Of a DNA stretch of 44,419 nt, positions 24,233 through 30,877 are shown piece by piece; the first letter of the stretch is position 1; the number at the start of each line of letters is the position of its first letter. The notes beneath the pieces were generated by a model that worked only from the letters and a program-made list of their open reading frames with translations, did no database searches and was not told where the DNA came from. This DNA comes from Sphingomonas sp. (GTDB taxonomy: Bacteria > Pseudomonadota > Alphaproteobacteria > Sphingomonadales > Sphingomonadaceae): positions 1-44,419 of the forward strand of contig NZ_JACCSU010000049.1 of the NCBI RefSeq assembly GCF_013812825.1, read 5' to 3'. The translations under genes and the position numbers were made by a program.

Positions 24233-25582
24233 ATGTTTGCGCCGTCGAAGATCCAGAAACTCGCCATTGCGGAGCTTGAGCCTCGCCCACAAAACGCGAG
24301 GACCCACAGTCCGAAACAAATCCGCAAGATCGCGGAGTCATTACGCCACTTTGGGTTCGTCAATCCGGTACTGATTGACGAGCGCCGATGCATCATCGCT
24401 GGGCATGGCAGAGTCGAAGCTGCAAAGGTGCTAGGACTTTCGACGGTTCCAACGATCACTCTCACTCATCTCAGCAAGGCAGAAGTTCGGGCCTACGTGC
24501 TCGCCGATAATCAGTTGGCCACGCTGGCCGGGTGGGACCGGGAGCTGCTCGCGATTGAAATTGCGACCTTGGCTGAAACCGTACCGGAACTCGACCTGAC
24601 GATTACGGGCTTCGATGCGGAGGAGATCGAGCTCCTCTGCGATCTCAAAGAGGGCGATGACAATGAGGAGGTGATTCTCCCTCGGGCCATCGCTTCAGAA
24701 CATCAGCCTAGTGTAACCAGGCCCGGGGATTTGTGGCGCATCGGCCGGCACCGACTGCTATGCGGAAATGCACTCGATCCAAATTCATATCGGGAGCTGC
24801 TTGGGGCCGAGCGGGCGGATATGGTGATCACTGATCCACCGTATAACGTACCGATCGTCGGTCACGTCTCCGGACTCGGCGTCGTTCAGCACCGCGAATT
24901 CTCCATGGCGTCTGGAGAAATGACCCGCACCGAATTCCGGCGCTTCCTGTCAGACGCCTGCTCGCTGCTGGCGCGATTCAGCCGTTCGGGCTCGCTCCAC
25001 TTTATCTTCATGGACTGGCGCTCGATCGCCGATCTCGTTGCGGCCGGCGAGCAGAATTACGACGAGCTTCTCAACATCATCGTCTGGATGAAGAACAATG
25101 CCGGGATGGGAAGCCTCTATCGGTCGCGCCATGAACTTGTTGCCTTGTTCAAGAAGGGGCGGCGATCTCACGTAAACAATGTCGAGCTTGGAAAGCACGG
25201 CCGCTACCGCACGAACGTCTGGGAATATCCGGGCGCGAACAGCTTCGGGACGGATCGAAGCACGGACCTTGCGCTTCACCCAACGGTGAAAAACGTCCGA
25301 ATGATCGCTGATGCGATCAAGGACGTGACCGACCCTGGGGCTATCGTGCTCGATCCCTTTGCCGGTTCGGGAACAACATTGGCTGCGGCGGAGCGTAGCC
25401 GTCGAACCTCAAGACTGATGGAATTGGATCCGCTTTATTGCGACATCATCGTCCGTCGGGGTTGCTCGATCGGTCTTCATGCCGAGCTCGAGGGCGAGGG
25501 CACGCCGTTCGAGGAGGTAGGGCGAGCACGCACTGGCGATTTTGCCGGCTTGTGCAAGCTGGAACAGGAGCCCGCGTCGTGA
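24233..25582 (+). CDS. ParB-like domain fused to DNA methyltransferase (N6-adenine/N4-cytosine, beta class)
   Basis: 449 residues. ATG 24233 follows GGAG at 7–8 nt; an upstream ATG at 24095 has no such site. Residues about 8–110 form a ParB N-terminal (sulfiredoxin-like) domain: ELEPRPQNARTHSPKQIRKIA, GFVNPVLIDERRCIIAGHGRVEAAK. The methyltransferase follows, with catalytic ITDPPYN near 200 and the AdoMet-binding DPFAGSGTTLAAAERSRR near 373; this order marks the beta class, as in CcrM. Such ParB–MTase fusions are common on alphaproteobacterial prophages and islands. The stop overlaps the next gene (GTGA). Target sequence cannot be read. Confidence 0.9.
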   Translation: MFAPSKIQKLAIAELEPRPQNARTHSPKQIRKIAESLRHFGFVNPVLIDERRCIIAGHGRVEAAKVLGLSTVPTITLTHLSKAEVRAYVLADNQLATLAGWDRELLAIEIATLAETVPELDLTITGFDAEEIELLCDLKEGDDNEEVILPRAIASEHQPSVTRPGDLWRIGRHRLLCGNALDPNSYRELLGAERADMVITDPPYNVPIVGHVSGLGVVQHREFSMASGEMTRTEFRRFLSDACSLLARFSRSGSLHFIFMDWRSIADLVAAGEQNYDELLNIIVWMKNNAGMGSLYRSRHELVALFKKGRRSHVNNVELGKHGRYRTNVWEYPGANSFGTDRSTDLALHPTVKNVRMIADAIKDVTDPGAIVLDPFAGSGTTLAAAERSRRTSRLMELDPLYCDIIVRRGCSIGLHAELEGEGTPFEEVGRARTGDFAGLCKLEQEPAS

Positions 25583-26019
25583 GCGGCGATAATGACGTAG
25601 GCTATCGCAAGCCACCAATGAATCATCAGTTCCGGCCCGGCAAGTCCGGCAATCCTAAGGGGCGACCGAAGCGTGAGCGCATCGACGTCGCTGAGCGGTT
25701 GTCCGAGCGGATTCGCTTTTCAATCAACGGCAAGGAGGAATCGAAGACGCCTTTCGAGGCAGGCCTTTTGAGCAGCGTCGGCCGAGCACTCAAGGGGGAC
25801 ATGCGCGCTGCCAGACGGTTTCTCGGGTACTGCAATTCTGCAGGACTGTTTGAGCGAGCGGAGCCAATCGACGATCATCAATACGTTTTGCGGATCCCTA
25901 AAGACTGGGACGATAAAGAATGGATGGCGATGTACGAACAGTTCGGCGCGCCACCGTGGAAGGGTGAACGAGACGGCTTGCCGAAGACTCCGCCGTGGGC
26001 ACCCATTGGTGGTTGGTGA
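25579..26019 (+). CDS. DUF5681-domain protein, first copy
   Basis: 146 residues from GTG 25579, which overlaps the methyltransferase stop. The family hallmark is near the N-terminus: GYRKPPMNHQFRPGKSGNPKGRPK (key blocks FRPGKSGNPKGRPK), a basic, glycine-rich motif likely to bind nucleic acid, then a helical region with ERLSERIRFSINGKEESKTPFEAGL. DUF5681 genes usually lie beside phage or island methyltransferase and terminase genes. Function unknown. Confidence 0.75.
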   Translation: MSGDNDVGYRKPPMNHQFRPGKSGNPKGRPKRERIDVAERLSERIRFSINGKEESKTPFEAGLLSSVGRALKGDMRAARRFLGYCNSAGLFERAEPIDDHQYVLRIPKDWDDKEWMAMYEQFGAPPWKGERDGLPKTPPWAPIGGW

Positions 26020-26497
26020 ATTGGAATCAGATGGCAGCGAGCCCACGGCTCGGCATGCCGACGGATCGGCATACGAGGTGGGCTACGGACGGCCACCCTT
26101 GCATAGTCGGTTTCGACCAGGTTACTCCGGAAATCCGGCTGGTCGACGGAAAGGGAGCGAAGACCATTCGAAGATTATTCGCAGAGTAGCCCTCCGGCGT
26201 GTCCTCATCGATGGAAGGCTCACTCAGAAGCGAAATATCGACCTCCTACTGGAGGTGGTGCGTCGTGCCGCTGCCAAGGGAGACTTCGTCGCCTTGTCCC
26301 TGGTCAGGAAGTACACCGGCTTTGTCGAAACTGAGGAGTCCCCCATTCCGAAGGGCATTCTAATCGTCGGCGAGAAGCTCACTCAAGAAGAGTGGAAGGC
26401 TGAGTATGGGCACCTTGGCCGGCCACCGGCTTCTGCGGCCCCTGAAGCCACGAAGCGTTACGAAGATGAGCGCCCTTGCGGCGAACCGACCGCATGA
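26009..26497 (+). CDS. DUF5681-domain protein, second copy
   Basis: About 162 residues from GTG 26009, overlapping the end of the first DUF5681 gene by 11 bp. It repeats the same architecture: VGYGRPPLHSRFRPGYSGNPAGRRKG, then a helical segment (IIRRVALRRVLIDGRLTQKRNIDLL) and a C-terminal EWKAEYGHLGRPP that parallels EWMAMYEQFGAPP in the first copy. The pair probably arose by duplication or represents a heteromeric set. The start is the least certain part. The end overlaps the convergent nuclease-like gene by 40 bp. Confidence 0.65.
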   Translation: MVGELESDGSEPTARHADGSAYEVGYGRPPLHSRFRPGYSGNPAGRRKGSEDHSKIIRRVALRRVLIDGRLTQKRNIDLLLEVVRRAAAKGDFVALSLVRKYTGFVETEESPIPKGILIVGEKLTQEEWKAEYGHLGRPPASAAPEATKRYEDERPCGEPTA

Positions 26498-27045
26498 AGC
26501 TGAGCTGCAACATGTTCTATCGCTTTTGCTAGTTCGTCGATCGGACACGCACTGGCGAGATTGGCAAGGCTTCGAAGGCCAATTCTCTTCCCACCGGGGA
26601 GCATCTCTGTCGGAACGACAAAGAAGCGCCATTGGCTCGGATCACAATGGTCTGCCGTCTCATCGATCACTGGATGGTGAGCAAAGACATAGAGATGGGC
26701 ACTGCGACCAGGCTCGGCGAACCAATCCGCGCCCTCGTACCGCCCGACGCGGCTCCTGATATCAAATGAGCAAGCACTGGGCTTGCCATTGCTCCGGGCC
26801 CAAGTCTGTTTGGACGCAGATTGCTTAACCTCCAGTCGAACCCCATCGCTGCGCTCGAAGTCCCAAGCCGCATAATCAGCCGAGCACCATCTCCATTCCG
26901 GAGGCAGTACTGACCTGACGATTGCCTCAGCAATCAGCCCGCGAAAGTTGTTGGTGATCAGGGCGCCGCCGAATGCTGCCTTGCATGCCATTTGCCGAAT
27001 GTGCGCCGGAGATGGAGGTACAACGGGGTCTGGCGAGGAATACAC
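26458..27045 (-). CDS. PD-(D/E)XK-like nuclease family protein
   Basis: 195 residues from GTG 27045 (ATG 26991 is an alternative); neither has a good ribosome-binding site. The core pattern GLIAEAIV (helix with Glu), WCSADYAAWDFERSDG (Asp) and VRLEVKQSA (E-x-K) matches the PD-(D/E)XK nuclease fold of restriction endonucleases and related enzymes. Further conserved-looking blocks are FDIRSRVGRYE, AHLYVFAHHPV and DPSQWRFFVV. It is divergent from a small XRE regulator with a 47 bp spacer and close to a DNA methyltransferase, which would fit a restriction role; this is inference. Confidence 0.6.
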   Translation of the reverse strand: MYSSPDPVVPPSPAHIRQMACKAAFGGALITNNFRGLIAEAIVRSVLPPEWRWCSADYAAWDFERSDGVRLEVKQSASKQTWARSNGKPSACSFDIRSRVGRYEGADWFAEPGRSAHLYVFAHHPVIDETADHCDPSQWRFFVVPTEMLPGGKRIGLRSLANLASACPIDELAKAIEHVAAQLHAVGSPQGRSSS

Positions 27046-27092
27046 ACTATAGTTGATAAACTGCGGTCTCTTAGATCGCCAATGCTTTGTGC

Positions 27093-27299
27093 ATGGATAT
27101 GCGCAAGCTCGTTGGCCGGAATGCTGCGAGAATTCGACGCGAGAAGGGCATGACACAGGAGCAGCTGGCTGAGCGCTCTGGCCTTAGCCAGCAGTATCTC
27201 AGCGGTCTCGAAAGTGGCCGACGCAATCCCACGATTGTGACGCTCTACGAGATTGCGACCGCGTTAGGCGTGTCCCACGTGGATCTCCTGAGGCCTTAG
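27093..27299 (+). CDS. XRE-family regulator (controller-protein-like)
   Basis: 68 residues from ATG 27093 (ATG 27099 is possible). A complete Cro/C1-type helix-turn-helix fills the protein: NAARIRREKGMTQEQLAERSGLSQQYLSGLESGRRNPTIVTLYEIATAL (blocks MTQEQLAERSGL, YLSGLESGRRNPT). Size and lack of other domains resemble C proteins of restriction-modification systems. It is divergent from the PD-(D/E)XK-like gene, with the operator expected in 27046–27092. Confidence 0.85.
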   Translation: MDMRKLVGRNAARIRREKGMTQEQLAERSGLSQQYLSGLESGRRNPTIVTLYEIATALGVSHVDLLRP

Positions 27300-27404
27300 A
27301 TCCGATTTCCACTGGACTTGGGCTGCATTTGAAGCATTGCTCATCTGTAAATCGCGGCCGGCCAATGCACCGGCTGCTGCCCTGGCCGGCTGACCGGCGG
27401 GGCT

Positions 27405-27453
27405 GTGGGTGGTGGGAAGGCGAGGGCGCCTTCCCCATGAAAGGACCACCCAC
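27405..27453 (+). promoter_or_regulatory. Large leader hairpin with the ribosome-binding site in a bulge
   Basis: Outer arms GTGGGTGGT (27405–27413) and ACCACCCAC (27445–27453) and inner arms GGGAAGGCG (27414–27422) and CGCCTTCCC (27427–27435) form 18 perfect base pairs, contiguous on the 5' side. The only unpaired right-side segment is CATGAAAGG (27436–27444), which contains the Shine-Dalgarno-like AAAGG. The DUF3489 start ATG is the next base (27454). The design suggests control of translation, or a binding site for an operon product. Confidence 0.75.
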
Positions 27454-27705
27454 ATGACGAAGACCAAAAAGACGGAATCCTCACTCAAAGCGACCGCCGC
27501 GAAGGCCAGCAACAAGGACAAGCTGCTGGAGCTGCTCCGCCGAGCTGGCGGGGCCAGCCTTGTAGAAATCACTGAAGTCACCGGTTGGCTGCCGCACAGC
27601 GCTCGCGCGATGCTGACCGGCCTTCGCAAGAAGAGCTTTGTCATTGGCAAGGAAAAGGTCGAGGGCACCACCCGCTACTCGATCGCGAATGAGCCCGCCG
27701 CGTGA
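27454..27705 (+). CDS. DUF3489 protein
   Basis: 83 residues from ATG 27454. A lysine/serine-rich start (MTKTKKTESSLKATAAK) leads to a winged-helix-like domain: KLLELLRRAGGASLVEITEVTGWLPHSARAMLTGLRKK and GTTRYSI. This is the DUF3489 family, regularly found just before DUF2924 and a serine recombinase in alphaproteobacteria. A DNA-binding role, perhaps with the recombinase as directionality or control factor, is likely but unproven. Its stop overlaps the next start (GTGA). Confidence 0.85.
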   Translation: MTKTKKTESSLKATAAKASNKDKLLELLRRAGGASLVEITEVTGWLPHSARAMLTGLRKKSFVIGKEKVEGTTRYSIANEPAA

Positions 27706-28121
27706 AGAAAGCGGATCGGGTTACGGAGGAGATTCGGGCGCTGGCAGCGCTCGGCCTCGCCGGTCTGCGGGATGTCTGGCGCCGGCACGGCTACGGCGAG
27801 CCGCCGAAGATGCGTTCGAAGGAGCTGCTGGCCCGCCTGCTTGCGTGGAAGATCCAGGCCGATGCATTCGGCGGGCTGGATGCGGCGACGATCCGGTTGT
27901 TGACGAGCGACCGGTTGCCGCGGCCGCGGGTGTTACTCGCGCCGGGCGCTCGGCTGGTTCGGCAGTGGCAGGGACGGCGCCACGAGGTTGACGTCTTGGA
28001 GGGCGGCTTTCAGCATAACGGAACGACCTACGGCAGCTTGTCTGAAGTCGCCCGCGCCATAACCGGCACCCGCTGGAATGGGCCGCGCTTCTTCGGCTTG
28101 CGCGAGGCCGGCGGCAAATGA
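27702..28121 (+). CDS. DUF2924 protein
   Basis: 139 residues from GTG 27702, coupled to DUF3489 by a GTGA overlap. Family blocks: EEIRALAALGLAGLRDVWRRHGYGEPPK (blocks LAGLRDVWRR and GEPPK), LLARLLAWKIQADAFGGLD, LAPGARLVRQWQGRRHEVDVLEGGF and the C-terminal GTTYGSLSEVARAITGTRWNGPRFFGL, which resembles a DNA-binding motif seen in phage-type proteins. It is followed with a 4 bp overlap by the recombinase. Function unknown, presumably in recombination. Confidence 0.88.
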   Translation: MKKADRVTEEIRALAALGLAGLRDVWRRHGYGEPPKMRSKELLARLLAWKIQADAFGGLDAATIRLLTSDRLPRPRVLLAPGARLVRQWQGRRHEVDVLEGGFQHNGTTYGSLSEVARAITGTRWNGPRFFGLREAGGK

Positions 28122-29767
28122 GCGGGGGCGGCGAGCGCATTCGCTGCGCGATCTACACCCGCAAGTCGACCGAAGAAGGGCTCGATCAGGTCTTCAATAC
28201 GCTCGATGCGCAGCGCGAGGCCTGTGAAGCCTACATCAAGTCACAGGCAGGAGAGGGGTGGCGGGCCCTACCGGAGCACTACGACGACGGTGGCTTCTCG
28301 GGTGGCAACATGGACCGGCCCGCCGTGCGGCGGCTGCTCGCCGATATCGACGCCGGAAAGGTCGACGTGATCGTCGTCTACAAGGTCGATCGACTGACAC
28401 GCTCACTGATGGACTTTGCCCGAATCGTTGAGCGGCTGGAGGCTCGCGGCGTGTCGTTCGTGAGCGTCACCCAAGCATTCAACACCACCACCAGCATGGG
28501 GCGCCTGACGCTCAATGTGCTGCTCTCATTTGCCCAGTTCGAGCGGGAGGTCACCGGCGAGCGGATCCGCGACAAGATTGCAGCGTCCAAAGCCAAAGGC
28601 ATCTGGATGGGCGGCAATATTCCGCTCGGATACGACCTTCAGGATCGCAAGCTCGTCATCAACCCGCGTGAAGCCGAGCAGGTGCGGCACATCTTCACGC
28701 GCTATCTGGCACTCAGATCAGGCGTTGACCTGATGCGGGAGCTTGCGGCTGACGGCATTGTCTCCAAGCGCTGCACGTCGCGGTCCGGAAAGGAGCGGGG
28801 TGGGCGGCCGTTTGGATGCGGGGCGCTGTATTATCTGCTCCAGAACCGCATTTATTGCGGAGAAATCGTCCACCGTGGGGTTAGTCATGGAGGCGAACAT
28901 GACCCAATTGTTGGCAATGATCTGTTCGAAGCCGTTCAAAAGCGGCTTGCAAGCAATCGGCGGGAGCGCGGAAAGCGCCCGGCTCGAGCAATGGCCTGCC
29001 CCTTGGCGGGCGTCGTGTTCGACGCCGGTGGTCGGCTGCTGACCACAAGCTTCAGCTATGGCCGTGGTGGAAAGGCCTATCGCTACTATGTATCGCCACC
29101 GCACTCCCCGATGAAAGGCGCGAGCGGAAATGGGCGGGAGCTGCGAGTGCCGGCTGACGGCCTCGAGACGCTGGTGACCCAGTTTGTCAGGCAGGTTCTG
29201 GGGAAAGACTCATCGTGGGAAGAGTTGCGCATGCTGGTGCAACGCGTTGAAGTGAGGGATCGGAGCATCCAGCTCGTAATTTCGCCGGGTCCCCTGCTTG
29301 AGCCGCATGAGCCGCTGACGTCCGCGGTAGATCGCCTTCGAAGACATAGAGGCGAGGGCCGGGTTGAACTCGGCACAGACGGGATGCTGCGCCTTATCCT
29401 GGACCGCGGCCCGAAGTTCCGGGGTGGTTCTACCGACTCCCAGTGCCCAGAATCGCGCATCGTTGGGCCGGACGCGAAGCTCGTGTCTCGGCTGAAAGTC
29501 GGGCACCAGCTTCTCGAACGCTTCCGAATGTCGCCAATGAATCCGAATTGCCATGGCTTCGCGGAAGCTCCACGGGACCAGCGCGATCGCCGACTGATGC
29601 ACCTCGGCCTGATCGCTCCCAGATTGCAAAAGCAGATGCTCGAGGGCCGATACCTAGAAGCTGGCCACCAATTTTTTAGTGGCGAATTTCCGCTCGCGTG
29701 GGCGGATCAGTTGCGACTGGCGCAAGTTCAAAACCCGTCTCATGACAATTGTGCGAAAATGTCATGA
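28118..29767 (+). CDS. Large serine recombinase
   Basis: 549 residues. The resolvase-type catalytic domain holds the nucleophile S17 (YTRKSTEEG), VDVIVVYKVDRLTRS and FAQFEREVTGERIRDKI. The recombinase domain follows (GNIPLGYDLQDRKLVINPREAEQVRHIF, LLQNRIYCGEIVHRG). The usual zinc-ribbon cysteines are absent: ACPLAGVVFDAGGRLL stands where LxGxxxCxxCG is expected, as in other alphaproteobacterial members. It should catalyse integration, excision or inversion. Last gene of the DUF3489–DUF2924 operon; its stop codon lies inside the first 30 bp att-like site. Confidence 0.93.
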   Translation: MSGGGERIRCAIYTRKSTEEGLDQVFNTLDAQREACEAYIKSQAGEGWRALPEHYDDGGFSGGNMDRPAVRRLLADIDAGKVDVIVVYKVDRLTRSLMDFARIVERLEARGVSFVSVTQAFNTTTSMGRLTLNVLLSFAQFEREVTGERIRDKIAASKAKGIWMGGNIPLGYDLQDRKLVINPREAEQVRHIFTRYLALRSGVDLMRELAADGIVSKRCTSRSGKERGGRPFGCGALYYLLQNRIYCGEIVHRGVSHGGEHDPIVGNDLFEAVQKRLASNRRERGKRPARAMACPLAGVVFDAGGRLLTTSFSYGRGGKAYRYYVSPPHSPMKGASGNGRELRVPADGLETLVTQFVRQVLGKDSSWEELRMLVQRVEVRDRSIQLVISPGPLLEPHEPLTSAVDRLRRHRGEGRVELGTDGMLRLILDRGPKFRGGSTDSQCPESRIVGPDAKLVSRLKVGHQLLERFRMSPMNPNCHGFAEAPRDQRDRRLMHLGLIAPRLQKQMLEGRYLEAGHQFFSGEFPLAWADQLRLAQVQNPSHDNCAKMS

Positions 29768-29768
29768 G
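29739..29768. repeat. 30 bp inverted-repeat site 1 (att-like), at recombinase stop
   Basis: CTCATGACA-ATTGTGCGAAAA-TGTCATGAG: perfect 9 bp arms and a 12 nt spacer, centre GC. It overlaps the last codons of the serine recombinase, a common place for an attachment site. Confidence 0.8.
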
Positions 29769-29781
29769 TGGAAGAGATTGG

Positions 29782-29812
29782 ATGTCCACTTTCGACCCAT
29801 TGCGGACATTGC
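29782..29812 (+). repeat. Dispersed palindromic repeat, copy 13
   Basis: ATGTCCACTTTCGACCC followed by ATTGCGGACATTGCGC; last recognisable full copy, 13 bp beyond att-like site 1. Confidence 0.8.
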
Positions 29813-29853
29813 GCTGTGATCGGGTTGGCGCCTAGCTGCAGTCCCCATGACCA

Positions 29854-30822
29854 TCACCGTTTGGATAGTATCTCTCGGAGAGGCTCGTGCACCTCTCGCA
29901 TCTTCGGCAGCTCGCCCCTGCCGCCGACAAAATCGACGATCGGCGCGGGCGGAGCGCGGTCCCGGATGCCGCGACCGCCATTGCGCGCCTCGAAGTCCGC
30001 CTTCAGTTTGAAAACGTCGTGCTTGAGGTCGTTAGGCCTACAGCAGCTGCCGTAGCGCGCGAAGGGAATGCCGCAGGTGCAAAGCTCATCGGGCTTGACC
30101 TCGGCGAGCCGATAATAGGGGTGCGGCAATGCGTAATGCTTGCCCGGCCAGCGACCGATCACTTCATTGTGCAAGTGCCGCATCGCCCAAACCGAATAGA
30201 GGTCGATCAGCGTTGCGAGGCTTCCGCCCTCAGACCATGCGTCATCCTCCGTGGGCGAGAACGCACAGATCGAACCGTCGAAAAAATTCGTATGTCGGTC
30301 ACCCATCCACCTAAAGCCCGCGGGTGTATTCCAGAACGCCCAAGCTCGCGGACCAACTCCTTTGCGGAAAGGTAAGGCTACGAGGAATGTGGCGTCCGCG
30401 TTTAGGCCCTCAATAAGGGCGCTATGCACGAGGAGCCACACTCCGTCGTCGTCGGGGAACTCACGTAGCGTCGGGTAGGCTTCTTCAAGCTCACCTAGCT
30501 GTTCTTCGTAAGCGGCCCGCAAGCTGCGGACCCGTGGCCGGGCACGGGACGCCCGTGATCGATCGGCCTGCCCTTGTCGTCCGGCGGACCCTTGCCGTGG
30601 TCGGGCTGCGGGTCTTCGCGGTCCTTGTCGTTGCTCATGGTAAGTCTCCTGGACCGCTGGTTCTGGGTCGTCGCCGTCGAAGCAAACAATGCCGCGATTG
30701 CGCACCCGAACAGCCCGGTAGCGGTCCATTGCCTCGCCGAACTGTTGCAGCACGGCTTGCCCTTCGGGAGAGAGGAGGGCTTCCAATTCCCCCGGAAGTG
30801 TGCGACTCTGTGCCAACGACAC
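29854..30822 (-). CDS. E2/UBC-like protein with C-terminal SEC-C motif (5' part uncertain)
   Basis: 322-codon open frame. The C-terminal two thirds look like an E2 ubiquitin-conjugating fold: GVWLLVHSAL, then RHTNFFDGSICAFSPTEDDAW, which matches the E2 hallmark H.N...G.IC...W (candidate Cys about residue 186), and LIDLYSVWAMRHL, GRWPG. A SEC-C zinc motif follows (CTCGIPFARYGSCC). Residues about 63–100 are an arginine-rich run that looks out of frame; in another frame the same DNA gives a well-initiated peptide (30495–30638). So the gene may start near TTG 30522, or be frameshifted. No E1, ubiquitin-like or JAB gene is adjacent. Divergent from the XRE–ImmA gene. Confidence 0.6.
   Translation of the reverse strand: MSLAQSRTLPGELEALLSPEGQAVLQQFGEAMDRYRAVRVRNRGIVCFDGDDPEPAVQETYHEQRQGPRRPAARPRQGSAGRQGQADRSRASRARPRVRSLRAAYEEQLGELEEAYPTLREFPDDDGVWLLVHSALIEGLNADATFLVALPFRKGVGPRAWAFWNTPAGFRWMGDRHTNFFDGSICAFSPTEDDAWSEGGSLATLIDLYSVWAMRHLHNEVIGRWPGKHYALPHPYYRLAEVKPDELCTCGIPFARYGSCCRPNDLKHDVFKLKADFEARNGGRGIRDRAPPAPIVDFVGGRGELPKMREVHEPLREILSKR
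30495..30638 (-). CDS. Possible small Asp/Gly/His-rich protein or displaced 5' end of the E2-like gene
   Basis: 47 codons starting MSNDKDREDPQPDHGKGPPD, with a strong AGGAGA 7 nt before ATG 30638. It lies out of frame within the E2-like open frame and stops (TAG 30495) just inside the E2 start region. A −1 shift near its end would join it to RAAYEEQLGELEEAYPTL of the E2-like domain. Either a real short upstream gene coupled to the E2 gene, or its true N-terminus separated by a frameshift. Confidence 0.45.
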   Translation of the reverse strand: MSNDKDREDPQPDHGKGPPDDKGRPIDHGRPVPGHGSAACGPLTKNS

Positions 30823-30877
30823 GGAAAATGGGGCAAAGGGGGGTCTGTGTCAATGCGTGTGAATCGCACAGGATCGT

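Noticed and set aside
29739-29768. Rho-independent terminator at the recombinase end
   Set aside because: Short stem with a 12 nt loop and no T-run; the same structure recurs at module borders that do not follow a gene end.
17530-29812. CRISPR array
   Set aside because: Repeats are irregularly spaced by 2 bp to several kb and contain genes between them; no cas gene seen.
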